Position numbers and translations under genes: made by a program. Source: Verrucomicrobia bacterium S94 (GTDB lineage: Bacteria > Verrucomicrobiota > Kiritimatiellia > Kiritimatiellales > Pontiellaceae). From it: DNA of 64,000 nt. The stretch is from contig CP036201.1 of the NCBI GenBank assembly GCA_004299845.1, forward strand, positions 3,534,001-3,598,000, in the 5' to 3' direction. The notes below the pieces were generated by a model, which saw nothing but the letters and a program-made list of their open reading frames with translations, searched no databases and was not told the origin of the DNA. Positions 49,602 through 59,500 of this stretch are shown here, in pieces (within the stretch, counting starts at the first letter, position 1; each line of letters starts with the position of its first letter).

Positions 49602-50169
49602 GGGGGAAGCTTCTGTAGTCGAAGATCCTGATGGCACCGGAAAAGAGCTGTCGGGCAGGGTGCGGACTGGGGAGAAAATAGGCGGTCTGCACGTCGGATA
49701 TATGGATCCGGCCGATTTTTTTCATAAAATTCGGCCAAAAATGCCGCCGGGCGACGTATTGATATATGAAACTCGGGTTTGGGTTTCACTTGGGCTGCGT
49801 GAGGTTTCTCCTCCTCTTTTCCTCGCGCAGTCTCTTTTTTTGTCCAAATTGGGAATCGCCTTTCTGTTGCCCGGAAATAAACCGAAAAATTTTTTGCGTG
49901 GCTCATGCTGTCCGGATAAAGGTGATTTATTTGTGCGCATATTAAACCTGACTAAAGTGCTATGGTATTATGTGTTTTAAAAATGTGCCCTGTTTAAAGG
50001 GGCTGCATTTTAATCCTTAAAAAAGGGGGAGGGTTTCCGGCTCTTGAAACGGTTGAAATGGGCTTAAAAGAGCTAGTAAAAAATACTAATTCAGACCGCG
50101 TATGTACCGTTAGCTTCTGGTTCGTGTTGTGCTAAGGGTGACGCCTTGATTCTCCATATGTGGAGCAGA
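49602..50169. other. Intergenic region after the efflux operon
   Basis: About 570 bases. Holds an imperfect hairpin GGCCGATTTT / AAAATTCGGCC at 49710-49736, possibly ending the efflux operon, and a weaker one (AAAATGTGCCC / GGGGCTGCATTTT) at 49980-50012. An open frame of about 106 codons at 49660-49980 has no ribosome site, no family resemblance and biased composition, so I do not call it a gene. AT content rises toward the 50170 gene, consistent with a promoter I cannot place. Confidence 0.5.
49710..49736 (+). terminator. Possible terminator hairpin of the efflux operon
   Basis: GGCCGA (49710-49715) pairs with TCGGCC (49731-49736), extended by TTTT/AAAA inside. There is no T-run after the stem on the plus strand, so termination is uncertain. 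Confidence 0.35.
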
Positions 50170-50550
50170 ATGAAGGATAAATGGCATATGAAAGCGATCG
50201 TTGTATTTTTGGGAATTTTTGTTGCGTTGTATTGGCAGCCGACGGTTTCGCGGGCGAACGGCACGATTACTGAGGTAAAGCCGGTGCAGGCCGGACTGGA
50301 GCTGAAAACCTGGACGGTGATTGGGAATAGATATCAGCTGCAGTGCTCGACCAATCTGGTTGAAGGAGGCTGGACGGATCTAGGCAGTCAGATCACTGCA
50401 GTTAAGACCGCTACGAATCTGTCTGTAAACGCGGAGGCCGATCATTGCTGGTTCCGTGTGGTGGAAGAGCAGGCGGATGCGGCGGGGCCCACCAGCCCGC
50501 CAAAGCCGCCGGCCCGTGTTCCCTCAGGGCGCCCGGTTCGGGAATCCTGA
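50170..50550 (+). CDS. Small secreted hypothetical protein
   Basis: 126 residues. Signal peptide (positive MKDKWHMK, hydrophobic core, cleavage near SRANG), then a short beta domain with YQLQCSTNLVEGGWTDLGSQI. This resembles the terminal segment found on many secreted proteins of Verrucomicrobia/Kiritimatiellota relatives, where text of the form 'Y.LQ.STNL...W' recurs. Ends in a proline-rich tail. Start codons at 50170 and 50188 are both plausible. Function unknown; it may be a free-standing copy of a C-terminal module. Confidence 0.6.
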   Translation: MKDKWHMKAIVVFLGIFVALYWQPTVSRANGTITEVKPVQAGLELKTWTVIGNRYQLQCSTNLVEGGWTDLGSQITAVKTATNLSVNAEADHCWFRVVEEQADAAGPTSPPKPPARVPSGRPVRES

Positions 50551-50615
50551 TCACATATTTCAGTTGTTTAACGGGCATGCTTGCGTAGAGTGGTTTTCTT
50601 TTTTACGGAGGATGT

Positions 50616-51350
50616 ATGGCCGAGCAACGAAAACCCGAGAATCCGCTGATCAGTATTGCGGTGAATGTCGTCATTCCCGTGGCGATTCTGAGTCTGCTGA
50701 GCAAAGAGAAATATCTGGGCCCGGTCTGGGCGCTCGTTGTCGGACTGGCGTTTCCGATTGCCTACGGGCTGCGGACGCTGATTCGTGACCGCAAGGCGGA
50801 TTTTATGTCGATCCTCGGTGTCATCAGTGTAACGCTGACCGGCGTGTTCGGGATTCTGAAACTGCCGCCGGAGTATATTGCCATCAAGGAAGCGGTGATT
50901 CCGCTGATTATCGGGCTGGCCATTGTGATTTCGCTTTGGACCCCGTTTCCGCTGATTAAAAAAATTCTCATGACCGAATCGCTGTTTGATGTGGAGCGGC
51001 TTACTTCAGCGCTCAGGGAGAAGGGGACAACGGATGAATTTGAAAAAAGACTGAAAGGGCTGACGGTGGGGTTTTCGTCCTCCTTTTTCCTTTCTGCGGT
51101 GCTGAACTATGGTCTGGCCATTGTCATGCTTAAGAGTGAGCCGGGGACGGAAGCCTATACGGCGGAGCTTGGAAAAATGACGGGAATGAGTCACATCGTG
51201 GTGTTGATTCTCTGTATGGTGGTGATGTTTCTGGTCATGAATAAACTGTTCGATACCCTGACCGAGCTCACCGGATGCAAACTTGATGATCTCCTCGCGG
51301 CGCACCATCGTGAGAAAGCCGCCGGAAAGGCGGAACCGGATACCGATTAG
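50616..51350 (+). CDS. VC0807-type integral membrane protein
   Basis: 244 residues with about six or seven membrane helices. N-terminal NPLISIAVNVVIPVAILSLLS, GPVWALVVGLAFPIAYGL and SILGVISVTLTGVFGILKL, followed by a mid-protein IKEAVIPLIIG, match the VC0807 family. No biochemical role is established for it. Ribosome site ACGGAGG eight bases before the ATG. The stop codon overlaps that of the convergent gene at 51347 (tetranucleotide TTAG). Confidence 0.78.
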   Translation: MAEQRKPENPLISIAVNVVIPVAILSLLSKEKYLGPVWALVVGLAFPIAYGLRTLIRDRKADFMSILGVISVTLTGVFGILKLPPEYIAIKEAVIPLIIGLAIVISLWTPFPLIKKILMTESLFDVERLTSALREKGTTDEFEKRLKGLTVGFSSSFFLSAVLNYGLAIVMLKSEPGTEAYTAELGKMTGMSHIVVLILCMVVMFLVMNKLFDTLTELTGCKLDDLLAAHHREKAAGKAEPDTD

Positions 51351-51799
51351 GCTTCCTGCAGGGTCACCATCAGTTTACTCAGCGCGAGCTGCTCGCGCTG
51401 TTCCAACTGCCGGAGGTTTTCCAGCATTTCTCTCACATGAGCCGAAGCTGCTCGCTTTGTCATGACGTCGTAGAACCGCGTCAGATGTTCATCAAAATCG
51501 CGTGCGGCTTTAATGACATAATCGACATCAACCCGTTCGGGAATGAAATAGTTTTCAAAGGTCTGATCGGTGGTGGCGATCATATATTTGAAAAACGTAT
51601 CCATGGTGTCCGAAGTCGCGTCGTCTTCATAATCTGCAAGACGATGCTCCAGCTGTTTTTCATGTTCCACGAGGTCGTCAATGAGCTTCAGCGTAATCTC
51701 ATCCGTCGCGGAATCTCTGAGCGAAAGATAAAAACGAATTAATCGGCGGTGAAAGTTCTGTGCATGATCCAGAATTTCTCTGGTTTGATTGAATGACAT
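51347..51799 (-). CDS. Ferritin-like/rubrerythrin-like helical protein
   Basis: 150 residues, entirely helical in appearance. Four amphipathic helices include HAQNFHRRLIRFYLSL, IDDLVEHEKQLEHRL, AARDFDEHLTRFYDVM and LRQLEQREQLALSKL. The spacing of His and Glu (EHEKQLEH, EQRE) is that of a ferritin-like bundle, but the first-helix carboxylate ligand is not evident, so metal binding is doubtful. The ATG at 51799 is chosen because AAGGAG lies eight bases before it. Role unknown, possibly stress-related. Confidence 0.55.
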   Translation of the reverse strand: MSFNQTREILDHAQNFHRRLIRFYLSLRDSATDEITLKLIDDLVEHEKQLEHRLADYEDDATSDTMDTFFKYMIATTDQTFENYFIPERVDVDYVIKAARDFDEHLTRFYDVMTKRAASAHVREMLENLRQLEQREQLALSKLMVTLQEA

Positions 51800-51908
51800 A
51801 TTAATCATCTCCTTCATTCATATTCTACGCTCCGCGGCAGATCTGTCAACGAGCGGATTGCAGCGGAATCGGCTTGCGGAAACGGGCCGGAAAACAAAGA
51901 CTGTTCGG

Positions 51909-53702
51909 ATGGGTTATCAAAGTACAAACGAATGTATTCAGGCCCTGGAAAACGCAGGGCAGCTTTTCCGGATTAAAGACGAGGTGGATCCTTATCTTGA
52001 AATGGCGGAAATTCAGCGCCGCGTTTATGCCGAAAAGGGGCCGGCCATCCTCTTTGAAAAGGTGAAGGGCTGCAGATTTCCCTGTGTCTCCAATCTGTTC
52101 GGAACGCCGGAACGCGCGCGGCTTATTTTTAAAGATACCTATGATAATGTGGCCGCCATGGTTGCGGCCAAAGCGGATCCCGCTTCGCTGTTGAAACATC
52201 CGGGAAAGGCGCTCAAGGCCGGACTCTCCGGACTTAATGCGCTGCCGAAAAAGGTCTCTCCGAGCGCTGCCCCGGTTTTTGAATGCCGGGCGAAAATCAG
52301 CGATCTGCCGCCGATTGTCAGCTGGCCGGACGACGGGGGACCGTTCATCACATTGCCGCAGGTCTATTCCGAGCATCCGGACCATCCCGGAAAACCGCTG
52401 AAGAGCAATCTCGGCATGTACCGCATTCAGCTGAGCGGTAATGTATTTGAAATCGACAAAGAGATCGGTCTGCACTACCAGATTCATCGCGGTATCGGCG
52501 TTCATCAGAAACTGCATCTGGATCAGAATAAGCCGTTCCGTGTGGCCATCTTTATCGGCGGCCCGCCGGCCATGACTTTTTCCGCAGTAATGCCGCTGCC
52601 CGAAGGCATGCCCGAAGTGGCGTTTGCGGGATTGCTGGCCGGGCGCCGTTATCGGTATACGCGCTATAAAGACTGGACCGTTTCGGCCGACGCTGATTTC
52701 TGCATTATCGGCACCATCAACGGCACAAAACCTGAAGGTCCGTTCGGCGATCATCTGGGCTATTACAGTCTGAAGCACGATTTTCCCTGTCTGGAAGTGG
52801 AAGAGGTTTTTCACCGCAAAGATGCTGTCTGGCCGTTCACGGTGGTCGGCCGCCCGCCGCAGGAGGATACGACGTTCGGAGAGGTGATTCATGATATGAC
52901 CGGCGTTGCGATTCCTTCCGAACTTCCGGGACTCAAGGCCGTGCATGCGGTCGATGCCGCCGGCGTGCACCCGCTGCTGCTGGCGATCGGAGAGGAGCGT
53001 TACACGCCCTACATGAAAACCATCCGTCCATCTGAACTGCTGACCATTTCCAATGCGATACTGGGCAAAGGTCAGTTGTCGCTCGCCAAATATCTTTTCA
53101 TCGTAAACGAAGCGGACAACCCGCAATTGGATATCCACGATATTCCGGCTTATTTCGGGCATCTGCTCGAACGGATTAAATGGGAGCGGGATGTTCATTT
53201 CCATACGGAAACCAGTATTGATACGCTCGATTATTCCGGGGATGCTTTGAATCACGGATCCAAAGTGGTTTTTGCGGCCAGCGGCACTGCGTTCCGGAGC
53301 CTTGCCACGGAGAAACCGGATCTGGAAAACTGCGCGGTCGTTGCGCCCGGTATTCTGGCTGCGGCTTCAACATTCGAGCCGGAGACCTTTGTCAAACATC
53401 TGGATGGCCGTATTTCTGTTCATGATTTTCCGCTGGTGGTGCTTTGCGACGATCCGGAATTTGTGGCGAAGGACTTCGGTAATTTTCTGTGGGTCACGTT
53501 TACGCGGTCGAATCCGGCCCGGGATATTTACGGCGTCGGTGCGGAAACGCGTTATAAACACTGGGGCTGCACCGGACCGCTGATTATCGACGCACGCCTC
53601 AAGCCGCACCATGCTCCGCCGCTGATTGAAAATCCGGAGATTACTGCGAAGGTTGATGTGATGTTTGCCGACGGCGGCGTCCTCGCCGGGATCAGGCGCT
53701 AA
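51909..53702 (+). CDS. UbiD-family prenyl-FMN-dependent decarboxylase
   Basis: 597 residues, in the long UbiD subgroup (E. coli UbiD is about 497). N-terminal ECIQALENAGQLFRIKDEVDPYLEMAEIQRR and KGPAILFEKVKG, middle KEIGLHYQIHRGIGVHQ, and catalytic-region GRPPQEDTTFGEVIHDMTG are all present, with the WVTFTRSNPARDIYG segment near the C-terminus. Members decarboxylate aromatic or unsaturated acids, for example in ubiquinone or menaquinone synthesis, and need prenylated FMN from UbiX, which is not in this window. The ATG at 51909 (MGYQSTNE) gives the family N-terminus; upstream extension is not conserved-looking. Confidence 0.9.
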   Translation: MGYQSTNECIQALENAGQLFRIKDEVDPYLEMAEIQRRVYAEKGPAILFEKVKGCRFPCVSNLFGTPERARLIFKDTYDNVAAMVAAKADPASLLKHPGKALKAGLSGLNALPKKVSPSAAPVFECRAKISDLPPIVSWPDDGGPFITLPQVYSEHPDHPGKPLKSNLGMYRIQLSGNVFEIDKEIGLHYQIHRGIGVHQKLHLDQNKPFRVAIFIGGPPAMTFSAVMPLPEGMPEVAFAGLLAGRRYRYTRYKDWTVSADADFCIIGTINGTKPEGPFGDHLGYYSLKHDFPCLEVEEVFHRKDAVWPFTVVGRPPQEDTTFGEVIHDMTGVAIPSELPGLKAVHAVDAAGVHPLLLAIGEERYTPYMKTIRPSELLTISNAILGKGQLSLAKYLFIVNEADNPQLDIHDIPAYFGHLLERIKWERDVHFHTETSIDTLDYSGDALNHGSKVVFAASGTAFRSLATEKPDLENCAVVAPGILAAASTFEPETFVKHLDGRISVHDFPLVVLCDDPEFVAKDFGNFLWVTFTRSNPARDIYGVGAETRYKHWGCTGPLIIDARLKPHHAPPLIENPEITAKVDVMFADGGVLAGIRR

Positions 53703-54067
53703 TGATCCGCCTGCAGCCAGGCGATGGCTTCGGCGCGGGTTTTAAAAAGTTTCACATTCTGGCCGTGGGTCATGCTGATGGATTCGTAAAGTTCATAGCC
53801 GCTCATCCCCGGTTTGGTCAGTACCGCGCGTTTCAGGTTTTCCGTCAGCGGCGAGGCTTTCGCTATTTTCGGGAAATTCAGGATATCGATGGAGGAAAGT
53901 TTGAGCTCTCCGTTCCGGGAGTCGCTCAGGAGTTTTCGGCACCGGGTTTCTTCAAGAACAGGCAGTAGCGCGGCAAGGTATTCTTTGACTACTGTCATGG
54001 TGATCTCGCCGATGAATGTGGATACAATGATATCTTCATCGGTATCGTATTCGATATTAAAAGGCAT
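53699..54067 (-). CDS. SpoIIAA/STAS-like domain protein
   Basis: 122 residues: MPFNIEYDTDEDIIVSTFIGEIT, then KEYLAALLPVLEETRCRKLLSDSRNGELKLSSIDI and a final helix. The alternating strand-helix pattern fits a SpoIIAA-like (STAS) fold, which usually senses nucleotides or binds partners. No regulated sigma or anti-sigma factor is adjacent. The ATG at 54067 follows GGGAGAGAA; the longer frame upstream is not convincing. The stop overlaps the UbiD-family stop on the opposite strand (tetranucleotide CTAA). Confidence 0.6.
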   Translation of the reverse strand: MPFNIEYDTDEDIIVSTFIGEITMTVVKEYLAALLPVLEETRCRKLLSDSRNGELKLSSIDILNFPKIAKASPLTENLKRAVLTKPGMSGYELYESISMTHGQNVKLFKTRAEAIAWLQADH

Positions 54068-54155
54068 TTCTCTCTCCCGGTTGAACACTCGGAATTGTAT
54101 GCCTGTTTTCAAGGATTGGAAGAACGATCTGAAAGAATACGAATCCGGGTTCAGC

Positions 54156-55394
54156 CTATGCATTTTCGCCGGCTACGAATCCGGTGGTCCAGCAGAGCTG
54201 AAGTGAGAAGCCGCCGGAGGGGCGGCTGATATTGAGCATATCGCCGGTAATGAAAACGTTGGGATGCAGGCGGGAGGCCATGGTCCGGGTGTCAACCTCT
54301 TCCAGCGGAATTCCGCCGTCGCAGACGACGGCCCAGTCGTATCCCATGGTGGCGGTGATGGTGAGCGGTAGCCCTTTAATGGTGCGGGCCAGGTGTTTAC
54401 GTTCCTCCTGCGTGACAATATTCACCTTTTTTTCGAGAAGTTCAACGGGCAGATGGGTATTCAGCGTTTTGGCCATCCCGGTCGGGACCAGCAGTTTGGT
54501 GACATTGCGGATGATTTTGTTTTTGTTATTGTCGAAGACTTCGAGAATCAGCCGATCGATTTCATGAATCTCCCGTTTCGGGAAAAGATCGATGGTGGCG
54601 GCGACGGGGCCTTGTTTCAGCAGTTTTTTGACGTTGTGGGCACTGTTGAGAATCAGCGGGCCGGAGAGACCGAAATGGGTGAAGAGGAGTTTCCCTTCAC
54701 GGAAAAAAGCGGTTCCGTCTCTGGCGGTAAACGTGATGCGCATGGGTTCGAGGGCCGTTCCGGAGAGATCTTTCACCCATTGTTCCTTCACTTTGAGCGG
54801 AACGATATCGGGTGTGGCTTTGATGATGGTGTGTCCGATATTTTTCAGCCATTGAAACGCTTCGCCGGTGGAGCCGGTTTCGGGATACGCCGTTCCTCCG
54901 GTGGCGAGAATGATACTTTCGCTGCGGATCGGACCTTCGTGGGTCTGAACGCCGCAGACCTTTTCGTTTTCGGTCAGCAGACCTTTTACGGTGCTGCTGA
55001 AGCGGCATTCCACGCCAAATTCCGCCATGTATTTCCGCAGCGCTCGTGTAACGTCGGCGGCATTGTCGGTTTCCGGAAAGGCGCGTTTGCGATCTTCGGA
55101 AATATAGAGCGGCAGGCCGAGGTTTTCAAAAAATTCAAAGGTGTCGTGTGCGGAAAAGCGGGAGAAGGGGGAGAATAGAAATTTGGCGTATTCGCCGTAG
55201 TTGGCGAGAAATTCGCGGTGGTCGAATTCGCCGTTGGTGATGTTGCAGCGTCCGCCGCCGCTGAGTTCGAGTTTTTTTCCGGGAGCCGGGTTCTTTTCCA
55301 GCAGCAGGACATTTCTGCCGTATTCCGCGGCATGCCCGGCCGCGATCATTCCGGCGGGTCCGCCGCCCACCACGATTACATCATAATTTTTCAT
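54156..55394 (-). CDS. HI0933/BaiN-family FAD-dependent oxidoreductase
   Basis: 412 residues. N-terminal dinucleotide-binding VIVVGGGPAGMIAAGHAAE, then the family signature LEKNPAPGKKLELSGGGRCNITN, an internal substrate domain, ILATGGTAYPETGSTG near 165, and C-terminal TMGYDWAVVCDGGIPLEEV and NVFITGDMLNISRPSGGFSLQLCWTTG-type FAD-contact region. Members are flavoproteins of mostly unknown substrate; BaiN acts in bile-acid dehydroxylation in clostridia. Normal length. It is followed downstream by the STAS-like gene on the same strand. Confidence 0.93.
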   Translation of the reverse strand: MKNYDVIVVGGGPAGMIAAGHAAEYGRNVLLLEKNPAPGKKLELSGGGRCNITNGEFDHREFLANYGEYAKFLFSPFSRFSAHDTFEFFENLGLPLYISEDRKRAFPETDNAADVTRALRKYMAEFGVECRFSSTVKGLLTENEKVCGVQTHEGPIRSESIILATGGTAYPETGSTGEAFQWLKNIGHTIIKATPDIVPLKVKEQWVKDLSGTALEPMRITFTARDGTAFFREGKLLFTHFGLSGPLILNSAHNVKKLLKQGPVAATIDLFPKREIHEIDRLILEVFDNNKNKIIRNVTKLLVPTGMAKTLNTHLPVELLEKKVNIVTQEERKHLARTIKGLPLTITATMGYDWAVVCDGGIPLEEVDTRTMASRLHPNVFITGDMLNISRPSGGFSLQLCWTTGFVAGENA

Positions 55395-55413
55395 GGCGGG
55401 AACTTACTGGTGC

Positions 55414-55431
55414 GTTGGATTGAATTCCAAC
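55414..55431. promoter_or_regulatory. Perfect inverted repeat in a divergent gap
   Basis: GTTGGA (55414-55419) and TCCAAC (55426-55431) with a six-base spacer, centred between the divergent starts of the flavoprotein and the 55472 gene. Possible operator; half-sites resemble, in opposite orientation, the TTTCCA element near 56536. Confidence 0.35.
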
Positions 55432-55471
55432 TGAAAGTCGCTAGGATGTTGCCCCAACCAGGGGGATGAAT

Positions 55472-56461
55472 ATGAAATGGACGTTTCTTTTGGCCGGGCT
55501 GCTTTTTTCACCTGGCGTTTGGGCCGGTGCGGTTTTTGTTGATTTCGATAAAGAGCTGATTTTCCCGCAGCAGATCGCCGGGATGTCCTATGCCGCGTTT
55601 GCGAAATATGAAAACGATAATCTCGGGTATTCGGTGGTGTATACAAACGGATCATTCCGCTGTGCGGTTTCATTGCTTAATATGGGCCGGTCAGCGATTC
55701 CCGATGGCTACCGGAGTGACGGGGTGAGCATGATGTTGGAAGCCGTGGAGACCGACCTGCAGCGCCAGGTTGAAGAAGGCCGGATTTCCAAGGTGAGGAA
55801 TCGGGGAGGAACCGTGGTGCCGAAAAAATCGCCGCTGCAGTTTGCTAATCGAGTCTTCCAGTTTATGGAAAACCGGGATGCCGGAATCGGCAGGGAAACG
55901 GTTCCGCGTATTCAGTCGGTTTATATTACGGGCAGTCACAACCATTTTGTGAAGGTGGAATTCGGTTTCGATGTGGCGGAAAATCAACGGGCACGGGTTA
56001 CGGCGGACCAACTGCTGAAAGAGCTGGTTCTGCTGCTGATTGCAGAGCCTGCGGAAAAGGAGCTGCTGCTGGCGGCCTGCGAAATTGCGATTGATGATCC
56101 GGCGGGTTATCCGGGGCAGACGGCGGCACAGCGGGTTTATGAAAAAATCCAGACCATGGACGAATTATGTTTTTATGATGCTTTTTTTGTCTGGCCGCAG
56201 GAGCGTTACCGGAAACCGAAGAATGCCGATTTCCTGACGACGGCGTATTTTGCGGGAATGCTTCGGGCGGTGCTGCCGGAGGATCTGGAGAGCGGCGGGG
56301 AAGTGGAGGCATTCGAGGCGATGCTGGAGGCCTATGAAAATATGCGTGCGCGGGAGCAGATTACGGAGATTCCACAGCTCGAAGAATGGATCAGGGCTGC
56401 AGACCGTCGGGCACTGTACCGGAAACTGCTGGTGGAGTTTGGTTATGCGGTGGCGGAATAG
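55472..56461 (+). CDS. Secreted hypothetical protein
   Basis: 329 residues with a clear signal peptide (MKWTFLLAGLLFSPGVWAG), so it is exported. The mature part has no motif I can place: an N-terminal beta-like region (VFVDFDKELIFP, AFAKYENDNLGYSVVY), then mostly helical segments (KELVLLLIAEPAEKELLLAACE; EVEAFEAMLEAYENMRAREQI). No catalytic signature, no repeats, no C-terminal anchor. The second of two in-frame ATGs was chosen because the GGGGG ribosome site is spaced eight bases from it. A soluble periplasmic protein is most likely. Confidence 0.7.
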   Translation: MKWTFLLAGLLFSPGVWAGAVFVDFDKELIFPQQIAGMSYAAFAKYENDNLGYSVVYTNGSFRCAVSLLNMGRSAIPDGYRSDGVSMMLEAVETDLQRQVEEGRISKVRNRGGTVVPKKSPLQFANRVFQFMENRDAGIGRETVPRIQSVYITGSHNHFVKVEFGFDVAENQRARVTADQLLKELVLLLIAEPAEKELLLAACEIAIDDPAGYPGQTAAQRVYEKIQTMDELCFYDAFFVWPQERYRKPKNADFLTTAYFAGMLRAVLPEDLESGGEVEAFEAMLEAYENMRAREQITEIPQLEEWIRAADRRALYRKLLVEFGYAVAE

Positions 56462-56531
56462 AGGGCTGGCGGGGTGAATCTCCTTTTCTAAATCCTTTCG
56501 GCAAAAGGTGCTTTCCTGTAATCTTTGCGCC

Positions 56532-56552
56532 TATTTTTCCAACCATTGGAAA
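56532..56552 (+). promoter_or_regulatory. TTTCCA-N5-TGGAAA operator-like palindrome upstream of autotransporter
   Basis: TTTCCA (56536-56541), ACCAT, TGGAAA (56547-56552), overlapping a TATTTT element at 56532-56537. The sequence around it (TATTTTTCCAA) recurs before grpE. Lies 13 bases before the start codon, partly over the ribosome site region. Confidence 0.6.
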
Positions 56553-56565
56553 CAGGAGTTTTTGA

Positions 56566-59500
56566 ATGATGCGCGTTTTGAAGATTTTGGGTCTGTCAGT
56601 AATTTGCAGCGGGGTTGTGCTGGCGCAGTACACCAATGTCATTGAAGATGGCCAGACCATACAGGTGGTCAGCGACTGGGATAACGGAGGTGCTGATCTG
56701 ATCGTTGGCGGTACTTCGGGCGGAAATACTCTGTACATCAATACGGGTTATGTGGTGTCGAACAGCAGCGAAGTGGTGATCGGTCGTGATGCCGGAGCCG
56801 ATGAAAACAGGGTCGATCTCGACGGTTCGGGCCTGCTGGTGAATGGCGATATGATTGTGGGCGGTGAAGGGGACGGTAATCTGCTGCTGATTGATAATGA
56901 TTCCTATGTGGAGAACTCCAATGCCTATGTCGGAGTGAATTCGGAGGATAATGCAGTCGCGGTAACCGACGACAGTGTCTGGAATAATAACGGGACGCTG
57001 TATCTGGATTCGGGTTCCGGCAATGCCGTATCGGTCAGTAGCGGCGGACAGGTACTCGCCGACAGCCTGCAGCTGAGTGGGGATAATGTTTTTAACCTGA
57101 ACAATTCCGGCGTGCTTTTGCTGCGTTCCGATTTTAATGTTTCGACCAGTGGATTCAATTGGAATACGGGGGGACATCTTTATCTGACCAATGGAACGCT
57201 GACCGGACTTACCGACACCAATGGGGCCACCTATCTTCACGATGAGCGGGATCTGACGCTGAATGATGCCGATATGGATGTCTCCGGTACGGATCTGACG
57301 GTCGGTGACTTCGGCTCCAACAGCGATCTGCAGATTCTGAACGGCGGCACCGTGCTGGCGGATAACGGGGTGATCGGTTCGGGCAGTGATGCGGAGGATA
57401 ACTCCATTATTGTTTCCGGCGAAGGCTCTTCACTGAGCTTCAGCGAGGGCGGCCTGCAGATCGGGGTCAATGCAGGAACCGGCAATGCGCTGGGGGTTTT
57501 TGACGGGGCCTGGACATTTGTCGGGGATGCGGGCACGAACGATGTTGCCGGCACGACCAACGGCGGTCTGATTGTTGCGCATTCCTCCGGAGCGACGCTG
57601 GAGCTGGATAACAGTGCTGTGGTCAGTGTTGACGGTGGGCTGTTTGTAGGAACCGCCGGAGGGGGAACCGGTGCGGTGACTATTGCAAACGGAAGTTCGG
57701 TCGGCGTAGGAACGGTTGAAATTGAAGACGGCAGTCAGATTGAACTTCAGGAATACGGCGCTTTTCTGGTGGAAGGCGATTTTATTTACGGCAACGACAG
57801 TTCAAAGTTTGTCTGGGAGGACTATACGACGCTCGGTGTCGGTGGGACCCTGAGTAAAACGAACGGTCTGGACGGTACGCAGCGGACGCTGAATCTCAAC
57901 GGCGGTGACTGGGCCCTGGCGGACAGCACGGTGATTTCGGGCATAAGCAATACGGTGCAGGTGCTGGATGGCGGTACGCTGACGACGACGAACGGATTGC
58001 TTTCCGGAACAAACAATGCCGTGGTGATTTCCGGTACTGATTCGCATTGGGAAAATGCAGGGTCTCTTTATGCGGAAGGAACAAACAACAGTGTTTCCGT
58101 GGCTTCCGGAGGGAAGGTTTCGGCAACCGGTGTAGATTTTGAAGATGGTAATGCATTTAATATCAATTCCGGCGGTACGCTGGCACTGACCACGAATCTT
58201 TTTGATTGGTCGGCTGTTGAAAACATCAACTGGAACAGCGGCGGTAATCTGGCGCTGATCGATGGTGAAATTACGGGACTGGATAGCACAAACCTGGTGT
58301 TCAACGGCTCCACGAACAGTGCGGTTTCTGTAGGCGGCGGGCGCAGTCTTACGCTTGAAAACGGGACCTGGGATGACAACAGCGCTGACCATCTGGTGGT
58401 GGGGTTGAATCAGAGCGGAGAAACAGTCGCTATTTCCAACAAAACAACCATGGTGCATAACGATGCCTATATCGGCTGGGGCAGTGGGTCCGAAGGAAAC
58501 AGTGTCGTGGTTTCCGATGCCGATACGCTGTGGGAGGTGCAGGGCGGTGATCTGTATATCGGAGCCTATTGGGTCGACGGAACCAATCTGACCGCAACCG
58601 GCGGGAATGATAATTATCTCTATGTCCGTGACGGTGCCCAGGTGTTCGTCGGGGATACCACGACCAACGAAGCCGGTGTTCTGGTGGCCTCAAGTGACGG
58701 AGCGACCATGACGCTGGGGGATGGCCGGGTGGAGATTGACGATACGCTCTTTATCGGTCAGGGAGTGAATACCGGTATCGTTACGATTATGGACGGCGGC
58801 GATATGCGGGTCGGTGATCTGAAGATTGCGGCCGGCAGTGAACTGGACCTGCAGGAGAACGGAATCTTCCGGATCAGCACTAACCTGAATATGGATGTTT
58901 TGGCAGGAAACGGATTTGACTGGTATTCCACCAACTCCACCGTTCAGGTGGACGGAACGCTGACGCGTTCGGATTATTTTCTGGATAAAGAACAGAACCT
59001 GATTCTCGGAACCAACGGGCTTTGGGATACCGGCGGGGCGGATCTGATTGTGGGTGTGGACGGAAACAGTAAACTGACCGTACGGGATACCGGTGAGCTG
59101 AATGCGGGAAATATCACCATCGGGGGATCGGTCAGCAACGGCGGATCCAGTGCGGTTATCGTGGATGGCGGCGTTCTGAATGGAACAGATGTTATTATCG
59201 GTGCGGATACCGATGAGAACTATATGGAAATTTCTGATCAGGGTTCCGTGAACCTGCTCGGTTCGGTTTATCTCGGAGGGACCAATTCGACGGGGAACTA
59301 TGTGCTGCTCGACGGCTCCAATACCACGATGAACATCGGAGGGGACCTTTGGGTCGGTGCTGCGGATACCAACAGCTCAGGCAATATTTTCTATCTTCAG
59401 AATCAGGCGGAGCTGACGGTGGACGGCGATGTTTTCGTTTTCGGTGGAAACCGGATGGTCTTGAGCGATGGGACCAATTTTGTCGGCGGAGACTTTACGG

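Noticed and set aside
49660-49980. 106-codon open frame after the efflux operon
   Set aside because: No ribosome site, no recognisable fold, and it crosses a hairpin; treated as intergenic.
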